The notes under the pieces: generated by a model
Seen by the model: only the letters and a program-made list of their open reading frames with translations
What the model was told of the DNA's origin: nothing
Databases searched by the model: none
Position numbers and translations under genes: made by a program
Source of the DNA: JAVJSU01 sp040219275
Lineage (GTDB): Bacteria > Chloroflexota > Anaerolineae > Aggregatilineales > Phototrophicaceae
Reading direction: 5' to 3'
NCBI GenBank assembly: GCA_040219275.1
Contig: JAVJSU010000041.1
Span: forward strand, 62,001 to 126,000
DNA: 64,000 bases
Part shown: one piece after another, positions 17,141 through 25,829 of the stretch
How the letters are laid out: the number at the start of each line of letters is the position of its first letter
Position numbering within the stretch: position 1 is the first letter of the stretch

Positions 17141-19045
17141 TCAGCTAGGCACGGCAATGGCGCTGACGACTTCCGCCGCAAGTTCATAACGCCCGAACGC
17201 CGGAATGATATACGCGCCCGCCACCTTTTCGCGCACCGCGATGAGCAATTCCTGCGCGATCTTCACGCCTTCATAGGGGGCATCATCGCCCGCGTCTTCC
17301 ATGCGCTTGAAGATATGATCGGGGATGCTGATTCCCGGCACTTCGTTGTGCAGGAATTGCGCCTGACGCAAACTATACAACGGCATAATGCCCATCAACA
17401 CGGGAAAATCAAACGCATGACCGTTCGTTTCCTCGTAACGCTCAAGGAACAGGTCAATTTTGTGGGCTTCAAACACCGCCTGCCCAAGTGCAAAATCCGC
17501 ACCTGCTGACAATTTATTGCCCAGCACTTTGATCTCGCGGTCAAGGTCATCGGCGAACATATTCAGCGCACAGCCCACCGTAAACGCCGTCGGTCTGCCG
17601 ATGCTACTGCCCGCCATATCCATGCCGTCATTCATGCGCGTCTTGATGAGTTCGATCAACTTCGATGGCACAATATCATATTGATCCATCGCTTCGGGAT
17701 AATCGCCGATTTTGGTCGGGTCGCCCATCGTCACGAACAGATTACGCAAATCTAGCGCGTGCGCGGCGAGCAAATCCCCCTGAATACGGAGCAAGTTACG
17801 TCCGCGAGTGGGGAAGTGGAGCACCGTTTCCAGCCCGACCTGTGCATGGAGTTCATGGCAGACCGCCCACGGACTCATCCGCATCCGTGCGGCAGGGGTA
17901 TCGGCAATATCCAGCAAATCCGCACCGGCTTCCCGCAGAATCCGTGCATTATTCAGCAATTTATCAATGTTGGCGCTACGGGGCGGAGCCATCTCCACCG
18001 TCACCGTAAACAGGCGCTTGCTCAGACGATCCGCCAGCGTGGTGGGCGGTAAGGGCATAAATTCGCTATCGTCCCCGCTAGTATCCATTACCTGAATGTG
18101 GGGCAATTGGCGTTTGTGGGCGGCAACTTCGTCCAGCGCGGTACGCATCGCACGGATATGATCGGGCGTAGTTCCACAGCACCCGCCGATAATATTCGCG
18201 CCCATCGCTTTGAAGGTCAGCGCATAATCGCCAAAATAATCTGCCGTCGCCGGATACATCACCCGTCCGCGGTTAAACTCAGGGAATCCCGCGTTGGGCA
18301 TGGCGATAAAATGGGCTTCTGGCACGGCTTTGTGCATCGCTTGCAGGACAATCGAAATTTGCGCCGGACCGGTGCTACAGTTCACGCCGATGACATCCGC
18401 TCCCGCTTTGTGCAATTCGTGCGCCACCCGTGCCGGCGTGAATCCCAGCATGGTGCGATCATCCTGAGCGAACGTCATGGAGCAAATCACCGGAGTCGAC
18501 GGTGACACACTGCGGGCGGTTTCCAGCGCCAGCAACATCTCGTTATGATCGGTGAAGGTCTCAAACAGCAAAACATCCACGCCACCGTCTATCAGCGCAG
18601 AAATTTGCTCGGTGAACGCGGCACGGCTTTCGTCTTCAGTGATCCGTCCATAGGGGCGCATCCGTGTGCCAAGTGAGCCGACTGATCCGGCGACATAGGT
18701 TTTACGGGCGGCTTCATCGGCGGTTTTACGGGCAATTTGTGCGGCGTTATAGTTGACTTCCATCACCTGATCGCCCAAGCCGTATTCGGTCAATTTGTAG
18801 CGATTCGCGCCGAACGTATTGGTTTCGATCAGGTTCGCGCCCGCCTCGATATAATCACGATGCACGCCCGCGACTAGATCAGGATCGGACAGATTGAGCG
18901 CGTCAAAACAGGCGGATATCTCCGCGCCACGTTGATGCAAAATCGTCCCCATTGCGCCATCTGCGAGGATGGTTTCCCCGCTTTTAAGGGCTTTCAGGAA
19001 CGCGCTATTGGCTTTACTTGCTGATTGTGATGTGTTTTCTACCAT
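17141..19045 (-). CDS. Bifunctional homocysteine S-methyltransferase / methylenetetrahydrofolate reductase
   Basis: A 634-residue fusion. Residues ~15-305 are a zinc-dependent Hcy S-methyltransferase domain (ILADGAMGTILHQRG, IETNTFGANRYKLTEYG, zinc cysteines in GVNCSTGP and GGCCGTTPDHI). Residues ~335-630 are a MetF-like TIM barrel (FTVTVEMAPPRSANIDKLL, LFVTMGDPTKIGDYPEA, FALGQAVFE, PVLMGIMPLYSLRQAQFLHNEVPGISIP). The domain order matches YitJ-type enzymes that reduce methylene-THF and methylate homocysteine. It overlaps the stop of the upstream gene by 7 bp, indicating one operon. Together with metH at 21.9-25.6 kb it gives two methionine-forming routes in one region. Confidence 0.93.
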   Translation of the reverse strand: MVENTSQSASKANSAFLKALKSGETILADGAMGTILHQRGAEISACFDALNLSDPDLVAGVHRDYIEAGANLIETNTFGANRYKLTEYGLGDQVMEVNYNAAQIARKTADEAARKTYVAGSVGSLGTRMRPYGRITEDESRAAFTEQISALIDGGVDVLLFETFTDHNEMLLALETARSVSPSTPVICSMTFAQDDRTMLGFTPARVAHELHKAGADVIGVNCSTGPAQISIVLQAMHKAVPEAHFIAMPNAGFPEFNRGRVMYPATADYFGDYALTFKAMGANIIGGCCGTTPDHIRAMRTALDEVAAHKRQLPHIQVMDTSGDDSEFMPLPPTTLADRLSKRLFTVTVEMAPPRSANIDKLLNNARILREAGADLLDIADTPAARMRMSPWAVCHELHAQVGLETVLHFPTRGRNLLRIQGDLLAAHALDLRNLFVTMGDPTKIGDYPEAMDQYDIVPSKLIELIKTRMNDGMDMAGSSIGRPTAFTVGCALNMFADDLDREIKVLGNKLSAGADFALGQAVFEAHKIDLFLERYEETNGHAFDFPVLMGIMPLYSLRQAQFLHNEVPGISIPDHIFKRMEDAGDDAPYEGVKIAQELLIAVREKVAGAYIIPAFGRYELAAEVVSAIAVPS

Positions 19046-19461
19046 GGAATTATGTCACTCGAACACTCAGAATACAGAACAATTTGTGTGCCACCCCAAC
19101 CCGCTTCACGCACTGTCCAGCGCATGAAACCGATGCCATCATCGCGACGTGCGCCGGTGGCGTTTGTCGTTTGGTCACGATTAAAATACCAGTCTTCTAC
19201 CGTGTCTTCATCATCGGTGGTAAAGAGGATGCGTGTGGTTTCGCCCACGCCGAACGCCCTGATGAACGTATAGTCCTCGCTCAACAATTCAGCATCAGGA
19301 TAATCTGGCAACCATTTTTGGGCATCATTGTAACAGCTGACATCTAGCCCGACGTAGACCGTCGCACCACAGATGCAAAAAATAGCAAAAATAATCACCA
19401 TAAACGCTACCCACATGCGCCATGTATAGACACGCTTATAGCCCGGATCACCACCATACAT
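19039..19461 (-). CDS. Hypothetical single-TM protein
   Basis: This 140-residue protein has an N-terminal TM helix (about 16-38, MWVAFMVIIFAIFCICGATVYVGL) and a ~100-residue outer domain (CYNDAQKWLPDYPDAELLSEDYTFIRAFGVGETTRILFTTDDEDTVEDWY) with two further Cys. The outer domain resembles small secreted domains that accompany lipoprotein-like proteins; no family is assigned. GGAG lies 10 nt before ATG. It is translationally coupled to the methyltransferase gene, but no functional link is obvious. Confidence 0.75.
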   Translation of the reverse strand: MYGGDPGYKRVYTWRMWVAFMVIIFAIFCICGATVYVGLDVSCYNDAQKWLPDYPDAELLSEDYTFIRAFGVGETTRILFTTDDEDTVEDWYFNRDQTTNATGARRDDGIGFMRWTVREAGWGGTQIVLYSECSSDIIPW

Positions 19462-19524
19462 ACGGCTATATCTCCACTTTTTTAAAACTAAGGGATAATT
19501 ACTTTAAGCCTTAAGCCTACCACG

Positions 19525-19623
19525 TCACCCATCAATCGCGGTATGCCCAAAACCTTGATGCACTTCGGGTTTCAATTGCTTCGCCCAAAGTTTTAGCCGC
19601 GCCATCATCGGCGGAATGGGGGC
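19525..19623 (-). pseudogene. Open frame continuing past the stop of the ParB-like gene
   Basis: Directly after the TAA at 19626-19624, the same frame stays open for 32 codons (APIPPMMARLKLWAKQLKPEVHQGFGHTAIDG) before TGA. The codons look protein-like. It could be the old C-terminus of the ParB-like protein cut off by a stop, or a short separate peptide starting at an internal ATG; there is no ribosome site. Confidence 0.35.
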
Positions 19624-20004
19624 TTAATCCTCAACATCACTCAGCGGGATGGTTTGATCCGGTGGCGGTGATTCAGTGAATCGTACCGCTTTGATGGTCG
19701 GTGCGCCAAAGACGTAACATTTCAATACACGGTGCATCCCATCCATGATGTTGCCCCGCGAGTCGAGGATGATCGGATATTTCAAATCGGCATTCAGAAT
19801 ACGTTTTGCCTGATCGCCAATATCGCGCCAGTAGATCGGCTGTGTGGGCGGGTTGAACTGAAAATTCTCATTCGTCCAGTCAAAACTATCCAGCGGCACA
19901 TCTTCAACGGGCATCGTCTCCGCCAGTTTCCAGAGCGTGCTGGCTTTCCAGTAATAGAGGTTCTCGTCGTCTTGTTCAAGATAACCGTGTTCAGGGAATT
20001 TCAT
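19624..20004 (-). CDS. Small ParB/Srx-fold-like protein in the restriction-modification operon
   Basis: A 126-residue protein whose second half, KYPIILDSRGNIMDGMHRVLKCYVFGAPTIKAVRF (76-109), matches the ParB/sulfiredoxin-like core. The DGMHR at 88-92 corresponds to the DGxHR nucleotide/phosphate-binding motif of that fold. No HTH is visible, so it is not a partition protein. Its ATG abuts the TAA of the restriction enzyme gene (TAAATG), so it is almost certainly translated from the same message. ParB-fold proteins can be NTP-binding, nuclease-like or DNA-binding; an accessory role in the R-M system is inferred. Confidence 0.75.
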   Translation of the reverse strand: MKFPEHGYLEQDDENLYYWKASTLWKLAETMPVEDVPLDSFDWTNENFQFNPPTQPIYWRDIGDQAKRILNADLKYPIILDSRGNIMDGMHRVLKCYVFGAPTIKAVRFTESPPPDQTIPLSDVED

Positions 20005-21132
20005 TTATTCCTCATCCCGACTTTCTGCGGCTTGCCTTAACACCAATAGCACTTCTTTTAAAGGTGCTGAGACCGCACTTGATGCCTCTGACAACACTAA
20101 TGTTTGATACGCTTCGAGATAATCCATTCGTAAACGGTAGAAGATATGCAAAAAGTACCGTATGAATTCGATACAATCTAGCACGCTGACTTCAATCTGT
20201 CGGGTGGTTTCATAGATACTGCTTGCGTAGATTAATACAGATTCCTCAATATGCTCAGTCGTGATAAAAACATAATTTTGGATTTCGCTGTCGGTTCGCT
20301 GGATTTTCTGTAGTGCATGGTCAATATCGTTGATCGTTACCCGGCGTTGCTTCATTTCAAAACTTGTTATCACACTTTCATTATCCAAAAGCGTAATTTC
20401 CAGATCACCGAGGGATTGACTCTGGAAGTCCGCCGCGTTATGGGAAGCGAGGGGAAGTATACGTTCTCCAAGTTTTTCAGAAGTAACCTGATATGCCGCC
20501 GCCACCGCGAGAACCGGTAGTCGACTTGATCTTGGTTGTTGTAAATGTTGTTGAATAATACGCACAATGCTTTCAACAGACAATTGAGCATCAGCTTCGA
20601 CAGTTTTTAACCCGCTTAAAAGGGTCTTCATGCGCTGTTCTTGCTCGTCTCGAATAAGAATTAACCATCTAATCGTTTCAACCAATACATCACGCGCATC
20701 AACCTGATTTTGTTGAACGTCATCAAGTATGTGCAGTACGGTTTGATACAATCTTGGCGGTCTGCCAACTAAATTTGTATCTCGTGTTAGCGCCGAGCTT
20801 ATATTCCGAAGTGCAGGTGTCAAAAAAGCGGTGGTGTTATTACATGGAAGTCTATTCTTAATCACGAAAGCGGTGATGTAATGTTCATCGTAGGTTCGTC
20901 CTGAGTAGCTATCACTATCTCCGATTTCTGTGTAGGGTTTAAGGATATTTAACGCTGGTCTATGCGTCTTCGCCAGCAAACAGGCAAGCAATAAGCGTAC
21001 CCCGGCTCGATTCTGAATATTTCGCGCTACATATTCAATTTGAGTTTGTAGCGCATTATCTATAACGAGTTGGTTGCTATGCTGAGATGCTTGCAAATAG
21101 GCTAAATCAAGGATTTCATCTGGGGTGGGCAT
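20005..21132 (-). CDS. Probable type II restriction endonuclease (SacI-like family)
   Basis: A 375-residue protein. KPYTEIGDSDSYSGRTYDEHYITAFVIKNRLPCNNTTAFLTPALRN (65-110) and SVESIVRIIQQHLQQPRSSRLPVLAVAAAYQ are blocks I associate with the family annotated as SacI-type restriction endonucleases. A PD-(D/E)xK-like active site is visible as LGDLEITLLDNESVITSFEMKQR, with D243/E245 then E259-x-K261. GAGGT precedes the ATG. It overlaps the end of the DNA methyltransferase gene by 31 bp in another frame. The recognition site cannot be inferred, since the partner enzyme is an adenine methylase-type protein. Confidence 0.78.
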   Translation of the reverse strand: MPTPDEILDLAYLQASQHSNQLVIDNALQTQIEYVARNIQNRAGVRLLLACLLAKTHRPALNILKPYTEIGDSDSYSGRTYDEHYITAFVIKNRLPCNNTTAFLTPALRNISSALTRDTNLVGRPPRLYQTVLHILDDVQQNQVDARDVLVETIRWLILIRDEQEQRMKTLLSGLKTVEADAQLSVESIVRIIQQHLQQPRSSRLPVLAVAAAYQVTSEKLGERILPLASHNAADFQSQSLGDLEITLLDNESVITSFEMKQRRVTINDIDHALQKIQRTDSEIQNYVFITTEHIEESVLIYASSIYETTRQIEVSVLDCIEFIRYFLHIFYRLRMDYLEAYQTLVLSEASSAVSAPLKEVLLVLRQAAESRDEE

Positions 21133-21944
21133 ATGACCTCTGGTTCATAATTTGTCCACAACACTTCGATTCTCGGTTGCTTTGAGGAATGAATCTTCTT
21201 TTCAGGTGCTTCCGAGACATACCAATCATCGTAAAGCGCGTTCATCAAGTCTCCACGATACCCGGAAATAGCAACCTTGCCCTTTACATTCAGCAATATT
21301 TTTGCCAATTGCTCATGATCTTCACTTGTCATTTCATACTTATAAGCTCTAATGTCACTGCGCGACGCATGTACATAGGGTGGATCGCAGTAAAACAACG
21401 TATCAGGGCTATCGTATCGCTGAATCACTTCAGCCGCAGGTGCATTTTCAATCTGAACTCGTAATAACCGTTGGGCAATTTCAGATAGTCCCTCAACGCT
21501 CCCCAACCACCGTGAGACCGCACCTGCCATACCTGCACGACTCGTTAACAAACAATGCGCCCATCGCCCTGAACTTGCCGTTTGTGCCAGACCAGTACGA
21601 ACTTGACGTGCGCGAACATAAAAACGGCGCGCACGTTCCAGGTCTGAAATATCTGATTCTACAGTAGCAATCGCAAGCTCGAATTCTTCGCGGGAAAAGG
21701 GTGTTAGCCCAATCGCCTCCACCAGAGCGTCTTTGTGCTCACGTAAAACCCTGAAGAAATTAACAACTTCACCGTCAAGGTCGTTATAGGTTTCTACAGG
21801 CGCAGGCTCACGATTGATGAGCACTGCGCCAGATCCGCCAAACGGTTCACAGTAATGTGTGGATTGTGGAAGTAAGGGGAGTAACCAATCCAGATGACTG
21901 AATTTACCCCCATACCACCCGAAAGCAATATTTTTTCTGCTCAT
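21102..21944 (-). CDS. D12-class (Dam/DpnM-like) N6-adenine DNA methyltransferase
   Basis: A 280-residue enzyme that methylates adenine in its target site and would protect host DNA. Motif I is YCEPFGGSGAVL (about 31-42) and motif IV is LFYCDPPYVH (about 182-191), with WYGGKFSHLDWLLPLL at the N-terminus as in the D12 class. The ATG was chosen because it lies 1 nt after the metH stop (TAG-G-ATG); a TTG at 21977 inside metH is possible but less likely. It is followed by the overlapping restriction gene, giving an M-then-R order. Confidence 0.9.
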   Translation of the reverse strand: MSRKNIAFGWYGGKFSHLDWLLPLLPQSTHYCEPFGGSGAVLINREPAPVETYNDLDGEVVNFFRVLREHKDALVEAIGLTPFSREEFELAIATVESDISDLERARRFYVRARQVRTGLAQTASSGRWAHCLLTSRAGMAGAVSRWLGSVEGLSEIAQRLLRVQIENAPAAEVIQRYDSPDTLFYCDPPYVHASRSDIRAYKYEMTSEDHEQLAKILLNVKGKVAISGYRGDLMNALYDDWYVSEAPEKKIHSSKQPRIEVLWTNYEPEVICPPQMKSLI

Positions 21945-21945
21945 C

Positions 21946-24900
21946 CTACTCGCCCAGAATTTGCACGGAGCGGTCAAGGTTGCCGACGCTATAGTATTTC
22001 GCGTCGGGATGATGCGCGAAGATCGCCGCCGTGCTCTGTTCCGGCACCAGCTGATAACTTTCCGGCGTAAGGGTTAGACCGATGTCCGCTGTCTGCGGGA
22101 GCAGGTCGAATACCAGTTGATGATGTTCCAGCTCAGGACAGGCAGGATACCCCCAACTATAACGCTTGCCCTGTGAGTCACCCAAGCCGAGTTCCTTACG
22201 GACGTGTTGCGTCATATAATTGGCGGTAGCTTCTGCCGCTTGCACCGCTAACCCGTGAAAGAAATAGGCTTCGCTGTAATTATCGGCGCTCTGGAGCTTA
22301 TCAAACGCTTCCGAAGCAACCTCGCCGACGGTCACCACCTGAAATTCCACTACGTCGATCTTGCCCTCGTCCAACGGCGCGTAATAATCGCTGATGCACA
22401 GGAATTCGCCCCCCGGTTGGCGCGGGAAGGTAAAACGGGCAATTTCGTTGCGTTCCGTCACGCCAGCATTGAACGGCGCGGGATCATAAACCACCAGATC
22501 GTTGCCGTCGCTGTTCACAGGGAAATAACCATAGACCGCCTGCGGACGGAGCGACTTATCACGCAGAGCTTGCTTGCTCATGCGGTCTAAACGCGCTTCA
22601 AATTCGGCTTCCAGCTTCGTCCATTCGTCGCCGCGAGAGTTCTTCGCGCCCCACGACAGGCGATAGAGTTCCGGTTTGTGCAAATGCTGTAGCACAATTT
22701 CCAGCGGCATGTAATCCACCAGACGCGGTCCCCAGAACGGCGGAGTCGGCAGGCTGGGCGCGGATTTCACCGTTTTACGTCCGTCGCCTTTATCCACACG
22801 CTTACGGCGGGCGGGTTTGTTCATCTCGGCGTAGGCTTCTTCGATGACTTCCTCGACGAAATTGTTGCGCTCATCAGGGTTCACCAGCTTATCCATGACC
22901 GCCAGCCCCTCGAAGGCATCGGTACAATAGAACACGCCGGGCAGATACGGATCGCCGGAGTCGTTCAGGAACATGATGCGTCGCCCGAATTTACGGTTGA
23001 TCGCCGCGCCGCCGACCATGACCGGATATTCTAATCCGCGCCGCGCTAATTCGTTGATAATCAGCGGCATCTGCTTCGATGTGCTGACCAGTAGCGCCGA
23101 TAACCCGATGGCATCCGCGTTGTATTCGATGGCTTTCTCGATGATCGTGTTGGCTGGTACTTGCTTGCCGAGATCATAGACGGTGTAGCCATTATTCGAC
23201 AAAATGGTTTTCACCAGATTCTTGCCGATGTCATGCACATCACCATAAACCGTCGCCAGCACGACCACGCCTTTGGTCGAACCTTCCACTTTTTCCATGA
23301 ATTGCTCAAGATAAGCGACGGATTTCTTCATCGCTTCGGCGGATTGCAACACGAACGGCAGAATTAACTCGCCCGCGCCGAACTTATCGCCAACTTCTTT
23401 CATGGCGGGGAGCATCACGTTATTCAGCACGCCCACAGGGTCTTGCCGCGTCAGGCAATCATCAATCAGGGCCTCAACGCCTTCCTTCTTACGGTGGACG
23501 ATGTGCCAGTGCAGGGCTTCTTCGCTGGTCATGTCTTTGGTGGGGTCTTCCGCTTCTTTCCCGCCAACACTGACCTCGTTTTCTTCAAAGTATTGGATGA
23601 AGCGCGGCAATGCGTCCTCATCACTGTTGAAAATCACATCTTCGGCGATCTTGCGCTGATCGTCGGGAATTTCCGAATAGGGTGTGATGTGCGCCGGATT
23701 GACAATCGCCATATCCAGCCCCGCTTTGACGGCATGATAGAGGAACACACTGTTCAGCACGCCCCGCGCCGCCGGAGTCACACCGAAGCTGACGTTGCTC
23801 ACACCGAGCGCGGTCATCACGCCGGGGATGTGCTTCTTAATCAGCCGGATACCTTCGAGCGTTTCAATCGCGTCGTTGCGTAATTCTTCCTGTCCGGTGG
23901 TCAGCGGGAAGGTCAGGTCGTCAAAGATCAAATCTTCCGGTGACATGCCATACTCGTTCACGGCGATGTCCGTGATACGTTGCGCGATTTCCAGCTTCTT
24001 CTCACGCGTGTGCGCCATGCCATCCTCGTCGATGGTCATGCTGAGGACTGCCCCGCCGTGTTTCTTGACGATGGGCAGGATGCTATCAATCCGATCACGC
24101 CCGTTTTCCAGATTATTGCCGTTGACGATGCCCCGCCCCGGATAGAGTGCCAGCGCCGCCTCAGCGACATCGGCTTCCGTCGTGTCGATAATCAAGGGTA
24201 CTTCGACGGACATCGCTAATTTCTTGACGAGTTGTTCCATCATGTATTTTTCGTCGTCGCGCTCGGTCAATGCCACACACACATCCAGCATATGCGCGCC
24301 GTTTTCTACCTGCCCGACGGCGATCTGTACAATCGAGTCGTAATCGTCTTCGAGTAAAAGGCGCTTGACCTTACGACTCCCCTGACTGTTCACTCGCTCA
24401 CCGATCAGCGTCGGACCGGGGTCTTGCATCATACGCGTGGCGGTCATGCCGGAAGACGCTTGCGCTTCGTGCATCGGGTCGCGCTGTTTTGGCGCTTGTC
24501 TCACGGTAGCATCACCGTAGGGGCGACCTGCCAGGTCGCCCACTGTTAGGTCGCCCACTGCCAAGTCGCCCTTACTTTTGTCGTTGGCTTTGAGCGACTC
24601 AACATACGCTTCATAGGTATGCCCATGCACCGCCTGATACAACTTGCTCAGATGTTCCGGCGTAGTGCCACAACATCCCCCGACGACATTCACCCCCCAG
24701 CGCGTAAATTCGCTGACCATCTGGCTGAACGGGTCGGGTTCCATCGGGTAGACGGCTTCACCATCCACATTGATGGGCAAGCCGGCATTCGGCAACACGC
24801 TGATCGGCAACGTACTGCGCTCCACCAGATATTGAATCGGCTGGCGCATATATTCCGGTCCGGTAGAGCAATTCATACCGAGAATGTCAATCGGCATCGA

Positions 24901-25602
24901 TTCCAGCGTGGTTAATGCACCGGCAATGTCCGTCCCGAAGAGCATCCTGCCGGACACATCCAGCGTGATTTGCACCTGTAACGGAACGCGATTGCCGGAG
25001 TCTTCAAAGTAGCGATTGATGCCAACAACTGCCGCCTTGACCTCTAAAATGTCCTGACTGGTTTCCACCAGCAAAACATCCGCGCCACCTTCCACCAGAC
25101 CCTGCGCCTGCTCATAGAACAATGCGCTGAGTTCGTCAAAGGTGATGTTGCTCAAATCAGGATCGTTTCCGCTCGGCAATTTACCGCTCGGTCCGATGCT
25201 CCCCGCCACAAAACGCGGGATGCCGGTTTCCGCCTCAAAGCGATCACAGGCTTTACGGGCGATTTGCGCGGCGGTGCGGTTCATTTCCAGTGTGCGATCC
25301 CCAAGCCCATACTCGCTCAGGGTCAGGCGATTGCTACGGAAGGTGTTCGTCTCCACCGCTTCACTGCCAACTTCAAGGAAACTGCTATGGATGGCTTCAA
25401 TGATTTCTGGACGGGTGATGACCAGATAATCAACACAGCCATCATACTGTTTGCCACCATAATCTTCTTCGGTGAGGTCATATTTCTGGATGCTCGTACC
25501 CATCGCGCCGTCGAAGATGACGATATGATCGTCGATTGCGTCCAGATAACGGCGATTGCTAAAAATACGGTCTGTTTTACGGGTAATATTCGGTGTGGTC
25601 AT
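21946..25602 (-). CDS. metH: Cobalamin-dependent methionine synthase
   Basis: About 1218 residues, matching MetH (about 1227 in E. coli). Domains in order: Hcy-binding (IVIFDGAMGTSIQ, zinc Cys in GMNCSTGP and GGCCGTTP), pterin-binding (GPTLIGERVNSQGSRKVKRLL, PLIIDTTE), B12 cap and Rossmann module (VYGDVHDIGKNLV, DxHxxG near 790), and an AdoMet reactivation domain (RYSWGYPACPELEHHQ). It makes methionine from homocysteine and methyl-THF. The start is the ATG at 25602; a longer frame opening at 25737 adds 45 codons without family resemblance. A repeat-derived stretch sits in the linker at residues ~344-362. The DNA methyltransferase follows with a 1-nt gap. Confidence 0.95.
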   Translation of the reverse strand: MTTPNITRKTDRIFSNRRYLDAIDDHIVIFDGAMGTSIQKYDLTEEDYGGKQYDGCVDYLVITRPEIIEAIHSSFLEVGSEAVETNTFRSNRLTLSEYGLGDRTLEMNRTAAQIARKACDRFEAETGIPRFVAGSIGPSGKLPSGNDPDLSNITFDELSALFYEQAQGLVEGGADVLLVETSQDILEVKAAVVGINRYFEDSGNRVPLQVQITLDVSGRMLFGTDIAGALTTLESMPIDILGMNCSTGPEYMRQPIQYLVERSTLPISVLPNAGLPINVDGEAVYPMEPDPFSQMVSEFTRWGVNVVGGCCGTTPEHLSKLYQAVHGHTYEAYVESLKANDKSKGDLAVGDLTVGDLAGRPYGDATVRQAPKQRDPMHEAQASSGMTATRMMQDPGPTLIGERVNSQGSRKVKRLLLEDDYDSIVQIAVGQVENGAHMLDVCVALTERDDEKYMMEQLVKKLAMSVEVPLIIDTTEADVAEAALALYPGRGIVNGNNLENGRDRIDSILPIVKKHGGAVLSMTIDEDGMAHTREKKLEIAQRITDIAVNEYGMSPEDLIFDDLTFPLTTGQEELRNDAIETLEGIRLIKKHIPGVMTALGVSNVSFGVTPAARGVLNSVFLYHAVKAGLDMAIVNPAHITPYSEIPDDQRKIAEDVIFNSDEDALPRFIQYFEENEVSVGGKEAEDPTKDMTSEEALHWHIVHRKKEGVEALIDDCLTRQDPVGVLNNVMLPAMKEVGDKFGAGELILPFVLQSAEAMKKSVAYLEQFMEKVEGSTKGVVVLATVYGDVHDIGKNLVKTILSNNGYTVYDLGKQVPANTIIEKAIEYNADAIGLSALLVSTSKQMPLIINELARRGLEYPVMVGGAAINRKFGRRIMFLNDSGDPYLPGVFYCTDAFEGLAVMDKLVNPDERNNFVEEVIEEAYAEMNKPARRKRVDKGDGRKTVKSAPSLPTPPFWGPRLVDYMPLEIVLQHLHKPELYRLSWGAKNSRGDEWTKLEAEFEARLDRMSKQALRDKSLRPQAVYGYFPVNSDGNDLVVYDPAPFNAGVTERNEIARFTFPRQPGGEFLCISDYYAPLDEGKIDVVEFQVVTVGEVASEAFDKLQSADNYSEAYFFHGLAVQAAEATANYMTQHVRKELGLGDSQGKRYSWGYPACPELEHHQLVFDLLPQTADIGLTLTPESYQLVPEQSTAAIFAHHPDAKYYSVGNLDRSVQILGE
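24516..24571. repeat. Small dispersed palindrome, copy d, inside metH
   Basis: CGTAGGGGCGACCT-gcc-AGGTCGCCC, followed by two more right-arm units at a 15-nt period (AGGTCGCCCACTG...). Because 15 nt is five codons, it is translated in frame as KGDLAVGDLTVGDLAGRPYG in the linker between the Hcy and pterin domains of MetH. Confidence 0.85.
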
Positions 25603-25637
25603 GTAGGATTTTATACTCCAACTCGGTCTACGGGTGA

Positions 25638-25727
25638 CCCCTGTCTGGCTCGCCATCATGCGGGCGAGGGTCTGAATCGCGCCGTGCAACCGATGTCCTT
25701 CTTTGTGATGATGAAGCGACACAGGGG
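25638..25727 (-). promoter_or_regulatory. Possible structured leader RNA upstream of metH
   Basis: On the minus strand a closing 7-bp stem (CCCCTGT with ACAGGGG) encloses a 6-bp hairpin (CTCGCC...GGCGAG) and a GC-rich branch, ending 36 nt before the metH ATG. No B12 box or S-box core could be matched, so this is not called a known riboswitch. It may equally be chance pairing or coding DNA of an N-terminal extension. Confidence 0.3.
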
Positions 25728-25829
25728 AGGGTTCCACGGGCGTTTAATGACAGTGATGATTAGATGTGTGTAATTTTCTCATAACTTGAGGCGGAATGTA
25801 ACCTTTAGGTTGTGGCTAGCGTTCTTGAG

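Noticed and set aside
19624..20004. ParB chromosome partition gene
   Set aside because: Only the ParB/Srx-like core with DGxHR is present; no HTH or C-terminal dimer domain and no ParA neighbour.
23443..23883. Plus-strand frames within metH
   Set aside because: MetH domain motifs are unambiguous on the minus strand across the whole stretch.
25638..25727. Cobalamin or SAM riboswitch before metH
   Set aside because: No B12 box, no AGGGAA-GGUG core and no S-box kink-turn core were found; only generic pairing is visible.
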